This document shows, piece by piece, positions 12,301-22,213 of a stretch of 64,000 nt of DNA; the first letter of the stretch is position 1, and each line of letters starts with the position of its first letter. A model generated the notes under the pieces. The model ran no database searches and had not been told where the DNA came from. It saw only the letters and a list, made by a program, of their open reading frames with translations. A program made the translations under genes and the position numbers. Where the stretch lies: NCBI GenBank assembly GCA_038025085.1, contig CM076146.1:23416001-23480000 (forward strand), written 5' to 3'. This stretch comes from Tetragonia tetragonoides. Lineage: Eukaryota > Streptophyta > Magnoliopsida > Caryophyllales > Aizoaceae.

Positions 12301-14220
12301 AGCATCCAAATACTTTGTTTGCATTCATTTGAGTGTGAAACTACACCTAGGATGTTTACAAGTACAAACAAGCTTCAACTCAAGCTTTTGAATGTATTTA
12401 CGCGTTTTAAAAGCTCATACGAGTAGGGTGAAAGAGATTTGAGTTCTTTTGTGGTGTATATTAAGAGAAAGCATCCAAATACTTTTTTGTCATTCATTTG
12501 AGTGTGAAACTATACCTAGGATGTTTACAGTTACAAACAAGCTTCAACTCAAGCTTTTGAATGCATTTACGCGTTTTAAAAGCTCATACGAGGAGGGTGA
12601 AAGAGATTTGAGTTCTTTTGTGTTGTATACTAAGAGAAAGCATCCAAATACTTTGTTTGCATTCATTTGAGTGTGAAACTACACCTGGGATGTTTACAAG
12701 TGCAAACAAGCTTCAACTCAAGCTGTGGATTGAATCTACGCGTTTTAACAGCTCTTACGACTAGGGTTATAGAAATTGAGTTTTTTGTGTTGTATATTAA
12801 GAAAAAGCATCCAAATACTTTGTTTGCATTCATTTGAGTGTGAAACTACACCGAGGATGTTTACAGTTACAAAGAAGCTTCAACTCAAGTTTTTGAATGC
12901 ATTTACGCGTTTTAAAAGCTCATACGAGTAGGGTGAAAGAGATTTGAGTTCTTTTGTGTTGTATAGTAAGAGAAAGCATCCAAATACTTTGTTTGTATTC
13001 ATTTGAGTGTGAAACTACACCTAGGATGTTTACAAGTACAAACAAGCTTCAACTCAAGCTTTTGAATGTATTTACGCGTTTTAAAAGCTCATACGAGTAG
13101 GGTGAAAGATATTTGAGTTCTTTTGTGTTGTATATTAAGAGAAAGCATCCAAATACTTTGTTTGCATTCATTTGATTGTGAAACTACACCTAGGATGTTT
13201 ACAGTTGCAAACAAGCTTCAACTCAAGCTTTTGAATGCATTTACGCGTTTTAAAAGCTCATACGAGGAGGGTGAAAGAGATTTGAGTTCTTTTGTGTTGT
13301 ACACTAAGAGAAAGCATCCAAATACTTTGTTTGCATTCATTTGAGTGTGAAACTACACCTAGGATGTTTACAAGTACAAACAAGCTTCAACTCAAGCTTT
13401 TGAATGTATTCACGCGTTTTAAAAGCTCATACGAGTAGGGTGAAAGAGATTTGAGTTCTTTTGTGTTGTATATTAAGAGAAAATATCCAAGTACTTTTTT
13501 TGCATTCATTTGAGTGTGAAATAACACCAGGGTTGTTTACAAGTACAAACAAGCTTCAACTCAAGCTTTTGAATGCATTTACGCGTTTTAAAAGCTCATA
13601 CGAGTAGGGTGAAAGAGATTTGAGTGCTTTTGTGTTGTATATTAAGAGAAAGCATCCAAATACTTTGTTTGCATTCATTTGAGTGTGAAACTACACCAAG
13701 AATGTGTTAAATTACAAACAAGCTTCAACTCAAGCTTTTGAATGCATTTACGCGTTTTAAAAGCTCATACGATGACGGTGAAAGAGATTTGAGTTCTTTT
13801 GTGTTGTATATTAAGAGAAAGCATGCAAATACTTTGTTTGCATTCATTTGAGTGTGAAACTACACCTAGGATGTTTACAAGTACAAACAAGCTTCAACTC
13901 AAGCTTTTGAATGTATTTACGCGTTTTAAAAGCTCATACGAGTAGGGTGAAAGAGATTTGAGTTCTTTTGTGTTGTATAGTAAGAGAAAGCATCCAAATA
14001 CTTTGTTTGCATTCATTTGAGTGTGAAACTACACCTAGGATGTTTACAAGTACAAACAAGCTTCAACTCAAGCTGTTGAATGAATTTACGCGTTTTAACA
14101 GCTCTTACGACTAGGGTGATAGAAATTGAGTTCTTGTGTGTTGTATATTATGAGAAAGCATCCAAATACTTTGTTTGCATTCATTTGAGTGTGAAACTAC
14201 ACCTAGGATGTTTACAGTTA

Positions 14221-14225
14221 CAAAC
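14221..14225 (+). repeat. Target site duplication CAAAC (left), LTR copy 1
   Basis: The five bases CAAAC directly before the LTR are repeated directly after it. The empty site is the ordinary satellite sequence TTACAAACAAGCTTC, so nothing was lost on insertion. Confidence 0.93.
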
Positions 14226-14376
14226 TGATGCGTTGGTGGTGCATTAACATCAGATCATCAAGAGACTAGATTTAGTGTCATTGCAATGATCTTGGCAAAT
14301 GGGACACTCTCAAGATAAGTGATGATATTTCTGGTTCTAAAGGCATCACTGTCCTTTTGGCCACCTAATCTTGATG

Positions 14377-14408
14377 ATTAGTCCGTACAACTTAATTAGT
14401 CCGTACAA
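14377..14408 (+). repeat. Two 14-bp direct repeats in the LTR upstream region
   Basis: ATTAGTCCGTACAA occurs at 14377-14390 and 14395-14408, an 18-bp period, about 370 bp upstream of the putative TATA box. Short direct repeats in this part of an LTR often act as enhancer elements, but that role is inferred. Confidence 0.6.
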
Positions 14409-14775
14409 ATAAATATTTGTGATTATTGTTAATTATAGTGCACCCTGCATGTAGTTAGCATAATTAACAAATGTAATTAGTTGTTATTTGAATTCCCTAA
14501 GTAGTTGCTGAATGAGGAGAGTCTAAAAGCACATGGGATGGATAAGGATGAAGCTTGAGGCTCCTCTTACAGCTCACCCACGTTTGTCCTTGTGCAAGGA
14601 CAAGCAACAGCTATCAAGTGGTCCAAAACGGAAGGAAATGCGCTCCAAATTGTACTGCACGTATTTGGCTCATTTCTGGGCAAAATACTGAAGTTTCATT
14701 TTGCTTGGGCACTACTCTTGGACAGCTCACCCTTTCTAGAGTATTCTTAGGTTATTAGGACACATTTGTGACCCC

Positions 14776-14783
14776 TATAAATA
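14776..14783 (+). promoter_or_regulatory. Putative LTR TATA box
   Basis: TATAAATA preceded by CCCC, about 550 bp into the LTR. This is a plausible core promoter for retrotransposon transcription toward the right. The transcription start is not determined. Confidence 0.5.
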
Positions 14784-15097
14784 TGTAAGAACAGCTGATG
14801 TAAAAGGTACTTGATGATGAATGAAAATATGAAATGGCTGCTGCCTTTTGCTTACAAACCTTGTTGTTCTTTATAATGTCCTTAGGGATATTTGGTGAAA
14901 CAAGTAGTATCCTTTAGCCTTGACTTGGTGGTTAAATCCTTTATAGTCCTGGTCGTGGTGCTATCTATCCTCCCTCTTCTTATTTTTCGTTTCATTTACT
15001 TCGTTTTCAATCTCTATAATCAAAAAACAAACAAAATATTATCAAAACATCCATTGTTCGAAAACGAGCTAAAACCTTCAGTTTTGCTAACGCATCA

Positions 15098-15102
15098 CAA
15101 AC
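15098..15102 (+). repeat. Target site duplication CAAAC (right), LTR copy 1
   Basis: Second copy of the five target bases, followed at once by AAGCTTCAACTCATGC of the interrupted monomer. Confidence 0.93.
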
Positions 15103-17121
15103 AAGCTTCAACTCATGCTTTTGAATTCATTTACGCGTTTTAAAAGCTCATACGAGTAGGGTGAAAGAGATTTAAGTTCTTTTGTGTTGTATACTAAGAG
15201 AAAGCATCCAAATACTTTGTTTGCATTCATTTGAGTGTGAAACTACACCTAGGATGTTTACAAGTACAAACAAGCTTCAACTCAAGCTTTTGAAAGTATT
15301 TACGCGTTTTAAAAGCTCATACGAGTAGGGTGAAAGAGATTTGAGTTCTTTTGTGTTGTATATTAAGAGAAAGCACCCAAATGTTTTGTTTACATTCTTT
15401 TGAGTATGAAACTACACCAAGAATGTGTTAAATTACAAACAAGCTTCAACTCATGCTTTTGAATTCATTTACGCGTTTTAAAAGCTCATACGAGTAGGGT
15501 GAAAGAGATTTGAGTTCTTTTGTGGTGTATATTAAGAGAAAGCATGCAAATACTTTTTTGTCATTCATTTGAGTGTGAAACTACACCTAGGATGTTTACA
15601 AGTACAAACAAGCTTCAACTCAAGCTGTTGAATGTATTTACGCGTTTTAACAGCTCTTACGACTAGGGCGATAGAAATTGAGTTCTTTTGTGTTGTATAT
15701 TAAGAGAAAGCATCCAAATACTTTGTTTGCATTCATTTGAGTGCGAAACTACACCTAGGATTTTTACAGTTACAAACAAGCTTCAACTCATGCTTTTGAA
15801 TTCATTTACGCGTTTTAAAAGCTCATACGAGTAGGGTGAAAGAGATTTGAGTTCTTTTGTGTTGTATAGTAAGAGAAAGCATCCAAATACTTTGTTTGCA
15901 TTCATTTGAGTGTGAAACTACACCTAGGATGTTTACAAGTACAAACAAGCTTCAACTCAAGCTGTTGAATGAATTTACGCTTTTTAACAGCTCTTACGAC
16001 TAGGGTGATAGAAATTGAGTTCTTGTGTGTTGTATATTATGAGAAAGCATCCAAATACTTTGTTTGCATTCATTTGAGTGTGAAACTACACATAGGATGT
16101 ATACAGTTACAAACAAGCTTCAACTCATGCTTTTGAATTCATTTACGCGTTTTAAAAGCTCATACGAGTAGGGTGAAAGAGATTTAAGTTCTTTTGTGTT
16201 GTATACTAAGAGAAAGCATCCAAATACTTTGTTTGCATTCATTTGAGTGTGAAACTACACCTAGGATGTTTACAAGTACAAACAAGCTTCAACTCAAGCT
16301 TTTGAAAGTATTTACGCGTTTTAAAAGCTCATACGAGTAGGGTGAAAGAGATTTGAGTTCTTTTGTGTTGTATATTAAGAGAAAGCACCCAAATGTTTTG
16401 TTTACATTCTTTTGAGTATGAAACTACACCAAGAATGTGTTAAATTACAAACAAGCTTCAACTCATGCTTTTGAATTCATTTACGCGTTTTAAAAGCTCA
16501 TACGAGTAGGGTGAAAGAGATTTGAGTTCTTTTGTGGTGTATATTAAGAGAAAGCATGCAAATACTTTTTTGTCATTCATTTGAGTGTGAAACTACACCT
16601 AGGATGTTTACAAGTACAAACAAGCTTCAACTCAAGCTGTTGAATGTATTTACGCGTTTTAACAGCTCTTACGACTAGGGCGATAGAAATTGAGTTCTTT
16701 TGTGTTGTATATTAAGAGAAAGCATCCAAATACTTTGTTTGCATTCATTTGAGTGCGAAACTACACCTAGGATTTTTACAGTTACAAACAAGCTTCAACT
16801 CATGCTTTTGAATTCATTTACGCGTTTTAAAAGCTCATACGAGTAGGGTGAAAGAGATTTGAGTTCTTTTGTGTTGTATAGTAAGAGAAAGCATCCAAAT
16901 ACTTTGTTTGCATTCATTTGAGTGTGAAACTACACCTAGGATGTTTACAAGTACAAACAAGCTTCAACTCAAGCTGTTGAATGAATTTACGCTTTTTAAC
17001 AGCTCTTACGACTAGGGTGATAGAAATTGAGTTCTTGTGTGTTGTATATTATGAGAAAGCATCCAAATACTTTGTTTGCATTCATTTGAGTGTGAAACTA
17101 CACATAGGATGTATACAGTTA
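15098..17121. repeat. 6-monomer tandem duplication (2 x 1012 bp)
   Basis: Units 15098-16109 and 16110-17121 look identical by eye, then a partial third runs to about 17315, where TTTGAAAGTA becomes TTTGAATGTA. Shared private changes at 1012-bp spacing include GGGCGATAG, GGATTTTTACAG, TACGCTTTTTAAC and CACATAGGATGTATAC. The unit begins at the LTR edge, and its monomers resemble a shortened form of the 8-monomer repeat of the right half. Confidence 0.88.
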
Positions 17122-20100
17122 CAAACAAGCTTCAACTCATGCTTTTGAATTCATTTACGCGTTTTAAAAGCTCATACGAGTAGGGTGAAAGAGATTTAAG
17201 TTCTTTTGTGTTGTATACTAAGAGAAAGCATCCAAATACTTTGTTTGCATTCATTTGAGTGTGAAACTACACCTAGGATGTTTACAAGTACAAACAAGCT
17301 TCAACTCAAGCTTTTGAATGTACTTACGCGTTTTAAAAGCTCATACGAGTAGGGTGAAAGAGATTTGAGTTCTTTTGTGTTGTATATTAAGAGAAAGCAT
17401 CCAAATACTTTTTTGTCATTCATTTGAGTGTGAAACTATACCTAGGAAGTTTATAGTTACAAACAAGCTTCAACTCAAGCTTTTGAATGTATTTACGCGT
17501 TTTAAAAGCTCATACGAGTAGGGTGAAAGAGATTTGAGTTCTTTTGTGTTGTATATTAAGAGAAAGCATCCAAATACTTTTTTGTCATTCATTTGAGTGT
17601 GAAACTATACCTAGGATGTTTATAGTTACAAACAAGCTTCAACTCAAGATTTTGAATGCGTTTACGCGTTTTAAAAGCTCATACGAGTAGGGTGAAAGAT
17701 ATTTGAGTTCTTTTGTGTTGTATATTAAGAGAAAGCATCCTAATACTTTGTTTGCATTCATTTGAGTGTGAAACTACACCTAGGATGTTTACAGTTACAA
17801 ACAAGCTTCAACTCAAGCTTTTGAATGCATTTACGCGTTTTAAAAGCTCATACGAGGAGGGTGAAAGAGATTAGAGTTCTTTTGTGTTGTGCACTAAGAG
17901 AAAGCATCCAAATACTTTGTTTGCATTCATTTGAGTGTGAAACTACACCTGGGATGTTTACAAGTACAAACAAGCTTCAACTCAAGCTGTTGAATGAATT
18001 TACGCGTTTTAACAGCTCTTACGACTATAGAAATTGAGTTTTTTGTGTTGTATATTAAGACAAAGCATCCAAATACTTTGTTTGCATTCATTTGAGTGTG
18101 AAACTACACCGAGGATGTTTCCAGTTACAAAGAAGCTTCAACTCAAACTTTTGAATTCATTTACGCGTTTTAAAAGCTCATACGAGTAGGGTGAAAGAGA
18201 TTTGAGTTCTTTTGTGTTGTATAGTAAGAGAAAGCATCCAAATACTTTGTTTGCATTCATTTGAGTGTGAAACTACACCTAGGATGTTTACAAGTACAAA
18301 CAAGCTTCAACTCAAGCTGTTGAATGAATTTACGCGTTTTAACAGCTCTTACGACTAGGGTGATAGAAATTGAGTTCTTGTGTGTTGTATATTATGAGAA
18401 AGCATCCAAATACTTTGTTTGCATTCATTTGAGTGTGAAACTACACCTAGGATGTTTACAGTTACAAACAAGCTTCAACTCATGCTTTTGAATTCATTTA
18501 CGCGTTTTAAAAGCTCATACGAGGAGGGTGAAAGAGATTTGAGTTCTTTTGTGTTGTATACTAAGAGAAAGCATCCAAATACTTTGTTTGCATTCATTTG
18601 AGTGTGAAACTACACCTGGGATGTTTACAAGTGCAAACAAGCTTCAACTCAAGCTGTGGATTGAATCTACGCGTTTTAACAGCTCTTACGACTAGGGTTA
18701 TAGAAATTGAGTTTTTTGTGTTGTATATTAAGAAAAAGCATCCAAATACTTTGTTTGCATTCATTTGAGTGTGAAACTACACCGAGGATGTTTACAGTTA
18801 CAAAGAAGCTTCAACTCAAGTTTTTGAATGCATTTACGCGTTTTAAAAGCTCATACGAGTAGGGTGAAAGAGATTTGAGTTCTTTTGTGTTGTATAGTAA
18901 GAGAAAGCATCCAAATACTTTGTTTGTATTCATTTGAGTGTGAAACTACACCGAGGATGTTTCCAGTTACAAAGAAGCTTCAACTCAAACTTTTGAATTC
19001 ATTTACGCGTTTTAAAAGCTCATACGAGTAGGGTGAAAGAGATTTGAGTTCTTTTGTGTTGTATAGTAAGAGAAAGCATTCAAATACTTTGTTTGCATTC
19101 ATTTGAGTGTGAAACTACACCTAGGATGTTTACAAGTACAAACAAGCTTCAACTCAAGCTTTTGAATGTATTTACGCGTTTTAAAAGCTCATACGAGTAG
19201 GGTGAAAGAGATTTGAGTTCTTTTGTGGTGTATATTAAGAGAAAGCATCCAAATACTTTTTTGTCATTCATTTGAGTGTGAAACTATACCTAGGATGTTT
19301 ACAGTTACAAACAAGCTTCAACTCAAGCTTTTGAATGCATTTACGCGTTTTAAAAGCTCATACGAGGAGGGTGAAAGAGATTTGAGTTCTTTTGTGTTGT
19401 ATACTAAGAGAAAGCATCCAAATACTTTGTTTGCATTCATTTGAGTGTGAAACTACACCTGGGATGTTTACAAGTGCAAACAAGCTTCAACTCAAGCTGT
19501 GGACTGAATCTACGCGTTTTAACAGCTCTTACGACTAGGGTTATAGAAATTGAGTTTTTTGGGTTGTATATTAAGAAAAAGCATCCAAATACTTTGTTTG
19601 CATTCATTTGAGTGTGAAACTACACCGAGGATGTTTACAGTTACAAAGAAGCTTCAACTCAAGTTTTTGAATGCATTTACGCGTTTTAAAAGCTCATACG
19701 AGTAGGGTGAAAGAGATTTGAGTTCTTTTGTGTTGTATAGTAAGAGAAAGCATCCAAATACTTTTCTTGTATTCATTTGAGTGTGAAACTACACCTAGGA
19801 TGTTTACAAGTACAAACAAGCTTCAACTCAAGCTTTTGAATGTATTTACGCGTTTTAAAAGCTCATACGAGTAGGGTGAAAGATATTTGAGTTCTTTTGT
19901 GTTGTATATTAAGAGAAAGGATCCAAATACTTTGTTTGCATTCATTTGATTGTGAAACTACACCTAGGATGTTTACAGTTACAAACAAGCTTCAACTCAA
20001 GCTTTTGAATGCATTTACGCGTTTTAAAAGCACATACGAGGAGGGTGAAAGAGATTTGAGTTCTTTTGTGTTGTACACTAAGAGAAAGCATCCAAATACT

Positions 20101-21331
20101 TTGTTTGCATTCATTTCAGTGTGAAACTACACCAAGGATGTTTACAAGTACAAACAAGCTTCAACTCAAGCTGTTGATTGAATTTACGCGTTTTAACAGC
20201 TCTTACGACTAGGGTGATAGAAATTGAGTTCTTGTGTGTTGTATATTAAGAGAAAGCATCCAAATACTTTGTTTGCATTCATTTGAGTGTGAAACTACAC
20301 CTAGGATATTTACAGTTACAAACAAGCTTCAACTCCTGCTTTTGAATTCATTTACGCGTTTTAAAAGCTCATCCGAGTAGGGTGAAAGAGATTTGAGTTC
20401 TTTTGTGTTGTATAGTAAGAGAAAGCATCCAAATACTTTGTTTGCATTCATTTGAGTGTGAAACTACACCTAGGATGTTTACAAGTACAAACAAGCTTCA
20501 ACTCAAGCTTTTGAATGTATTCACGCGTTTTAAAAGCTCATACGAGTAGGGTGAAAGAGATTTGAGTTCTTTTGTGTTGTATATTAAGAGAAAATATCCA
20601 AGTACTTTTTTTGCATTCATTTGAGTGTGAAATAACACCAGGGTTGTTTACAAGTACAAACAAGCTTGAACTCAAGCTTTTGAATGCATTTACGCGTTTT
20701 AAAAGCTCATACGAGTAGGGTGAAAGAGATTTGAGTGCTTTTGTGTTGTATATTAAGAGAAAGCATCCAAATACTTTGTTTGCATTCATTTGAGTGTGAA
20801 ACTACACCAAGAATGTGTTAAATTACAAACAAGCTTCAACTCAAGCTTTTGAATGCATTTACGCGTTTTAAAAGCTCATACGATGAGGGTGAAAGAGATT
20901 TGAGTTCTTTTGTGTTGTATATTAAGAGAAAGCATGCAAATACTTTGTTTGCATTCATTTGAGTGTGAAACTACACCTAGGATGTTTACAAGTACAAACA
21001 AGCTTCAACTCAAGCTTTTGAATGTATTTACGCGTTTTAAAAGCTCATACGAGTAGGGTGAAAGAGATTTGAGTTCTTTTGTGTTGTATAGTAAGAGAAA
21101 GCATCCAAATACTTTGTTTGCATTCATTTGAGTGTGAAACTACACCTAGGATGTTTACAAGTACAAACAAGCTTCAACTCAAGCTGTTGAATGAATTTAC
21201 GCGTTTTAACAGCTCTTACGACTAGGGTGATAGAAATTGAGTTCTTGTGTGTTGTATATTATGAGAAAGCATCCAAATACTTTGTTTGCATTCATTTGAG
21301 TGTGAAACTACACCTAGGATGTTTACAGTTA

Positions 21332-21336
21332 CAAAC
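21332..21336 (+). repeat. Target site duplication CAAAC (left), LTR copy 2
   Basis: Same CAAAC as copy 1, in the same monomer position, because this LTR was copied with its flanks and did not arise from a new insertion. Confidence 0.93.
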
Positions 21337-22208
21337 TGATGCGTTGGTGGTGCATTAACATCAGATCATCAAGAGACTAGATTTAGTGTCATTGCAATGA
21401 TCTTGGCAAATGGGACACTCTCAAGATAAGTGATGATATTTCTGGTTCTAAAGGCATCACTGTCCTTTTGGCCACCTAATCTTGATGATTAGTCCGTACA
21501 ACTTAATTAGTCCGTACAAATAAATATTTGTGATTATTGTTAATTATAGTGCACCCTGCATGTAGTTAGCATAATTAACAAATGTAATTAGTTGTTATTT
21601 GAATTCCCTAAGTAGTTGCTGAATGAGGAGAGTCTAAAAGCACATGGGATGGATAAGGATGAAGCTTGAGGCTCCTCTTACAGCTCACCCACGTTTGTCC
21701 TTGTGCAAGGACAAGCAACAGCTATCAAGTGGTCCAAAACGGAAAGAAATGCGCTCCAAATTGTACTGCACGTATTTGGCTCATTTCTGGGCAAAATACT
21801 GAAGTTTCATTTTGCTTGGGCACTACTCTTGGACAGCTCACCCTTTCTAGAGTATTCTTAGGTTATTAGGACACATTTGTGACCCCTATAAATATGTAAG
21901 AACAGCTGATGTAAAAGGTACTTGATGATGAATGAAAATATGAAATGGCTGCTGCCTTTTGCTTACAAACCTTGTTGTTCTTTATAATGTCCTTAGGGAT
22001 ATTTGGTGAAACAAGTAGTATCCTTTAGCCTTGACTTGGTGGTTAAATCCTTTATAGTCCTGGTGGTGGTGCTATCTATCCTCCCTCTTCTTATTTTTCG
22101 TTTCATTTACTTCGTTTTCAATCTCTATAATCAAAAAACAAACAAAATATTATCAAAACATCCATTGTTCGAAAACGAGCTAAAACCTTCAGTTTTGCTA
22201 ACGCATCA
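21337..22208 (+). mobile_element. Solo LTR, copy 2 (872 bp)
   Basis: Same length and ends as copy 1 at an offset of 7111 bp. By eye only two bases differ: G14634 versus A21745, and C14954 versus G22065. Identical target duplication and identical flanking monomers show duplication of an already inserted solo LTR rather than an independent insertion. It has the same TATA box (21887) and 14-bp direct repeats (21488 and 21506). There is no internal retrotransposon sequence. Confidence 0.9.
21887..21894 (+). promoter_or_regulatory. Putative LTR TATA box, copy 2
   Basis: TATAAATA, unchanged from copy 1. Confidence 0.5.
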
Positions 22209-22213
22209 CAAAC
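22209..22213 (+). repeat. Target site duplication CAAAC (right), LTR copy 2
   Basis: Right-hand target duplication, continuous with AAGCTTCAACTCATGC of the satellite. Confidence 0.93.

Larger units (their letters stand above)
1..14225 (+). repeat. Satellite array, left segment (older, divergent zone)
   Basis: About 84 head-to-tail monomers fill this stretch without a break. Successive ACGCG boxes at 7, 175, 343, 512, 681 and 850 give spacings of 168-169 bp. A and B subfamily monomers are mixed without a clean short higher-order period. Scattered private changes are more frequent than further right, for example AAGCTTCC for AAGCATCC near 3658 and a TAGGCG box near 2913. Landmarks within it are a 3.2-kb duplication (1521-4715 and 8141-11504), two 221-bp monomers and two 154-bp monomers. 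The first bases already lie inside a monomer, so the array extends upstream. Function is inferred only: a long AT-rich array of ~169-bp units is typical of plant centromeric or pericentromeric satellites. Confidence 0.97.
14226..15097 (+). mobile_element. Solo LTR of an LTR retrotransposon, copy 1 (872 bp)
   Basis: Non-satellite DNA that starts TGATGCGTT and ends AACGCATCA, giving perfect 9-bp inverted termini of the TG...CA type. CAAAC on both sides is a 5-bp target duplication. These three traits are the known signature of an LTR, and with no internal region or second LTR it is a solo LTR, normally left by recombination between the two LTRs of a full element. A TATAAATA box at 14776 and a possible AATGAAA polyadenylation signal at 14820 fit LTR promoter and terminator functions on the + strand. 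Two 14-bp direct repeats lie at 14377 and 14395. Open frames across it (67 and 83 codons, the latter running into satellite) show no recognisable domain. Copia or Gypsy assignment is not possible from the LTR alone. Confidence 0.9.
12300..18523. repeat. LTR-bearing segmental duplication, copy 1
   Basis: Matches 19070-25129 but with stepwise offsets. The offset is 6774 bp at 12.3-13.3 kb, 7111 bp across and around the LTR, and 6606 bp at 16.6-18.5 kb. The steps correspond to gain of two monomers before the LTR and net loss of three after it in the second copy. The block ends sharply at 18523, where this copy switches to a GAGGAGG monomer and the partner keeps GAGTAGG. Shared private markers include GGGCGATAG, TGTACTTACGCG and a 6-bp deletion (CGACTATAGAAA near 18023). 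Confidence 0.85.
15098..21336 (+). repeat. Satellite array between the two LTR copies
   Basis: About 37 monomers in the same orientation and phase as on the left; the satellite resumes exactly where the LTR interrupted it. It holds a 6-monomer tandem repeat next to the LTR (15098-17121), the end of duplication copy 1 (18523), and the start of copy 2. No other non-satellite sequence is visible. Confidence 0.96.

Noticed and set aside
14895..14920. AAGTAGTATCCTTTAGCC, faintly like a plant retrotransposon Met-tRNA primer-binding site
   Set aside because: It lies about 180 bp inside the LTR rather than after its 3' end, and the match is poor. The TG...CA ends and target duplication fix the LTR boundary elsewhere.
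14226..15097. A DNA transposon or MITE with 9-bp terminal inverted repeats
   Set aside because: A 5-bp target duplication with TG...CA ends, a TATA box and ~870 bp length fit an LTR better. hAT (8 bp), Mutator (9-11 bp), CACTA and PIF (3 bp) and Tc1/mariner (TA) target sites do not fit.
14555..15143. 67- and 83-codon open frames in the LTR (and the copies at 21666 and 22003)
   Set aside because: They lie inside a solo LTR, the second one runs over the LTR edge into satellite, and there are no recognisable gag or pol motifs. One of the two LTR differences alters a codon in the first frame (R to K) and the other is silent in the second. This says nothing about function.
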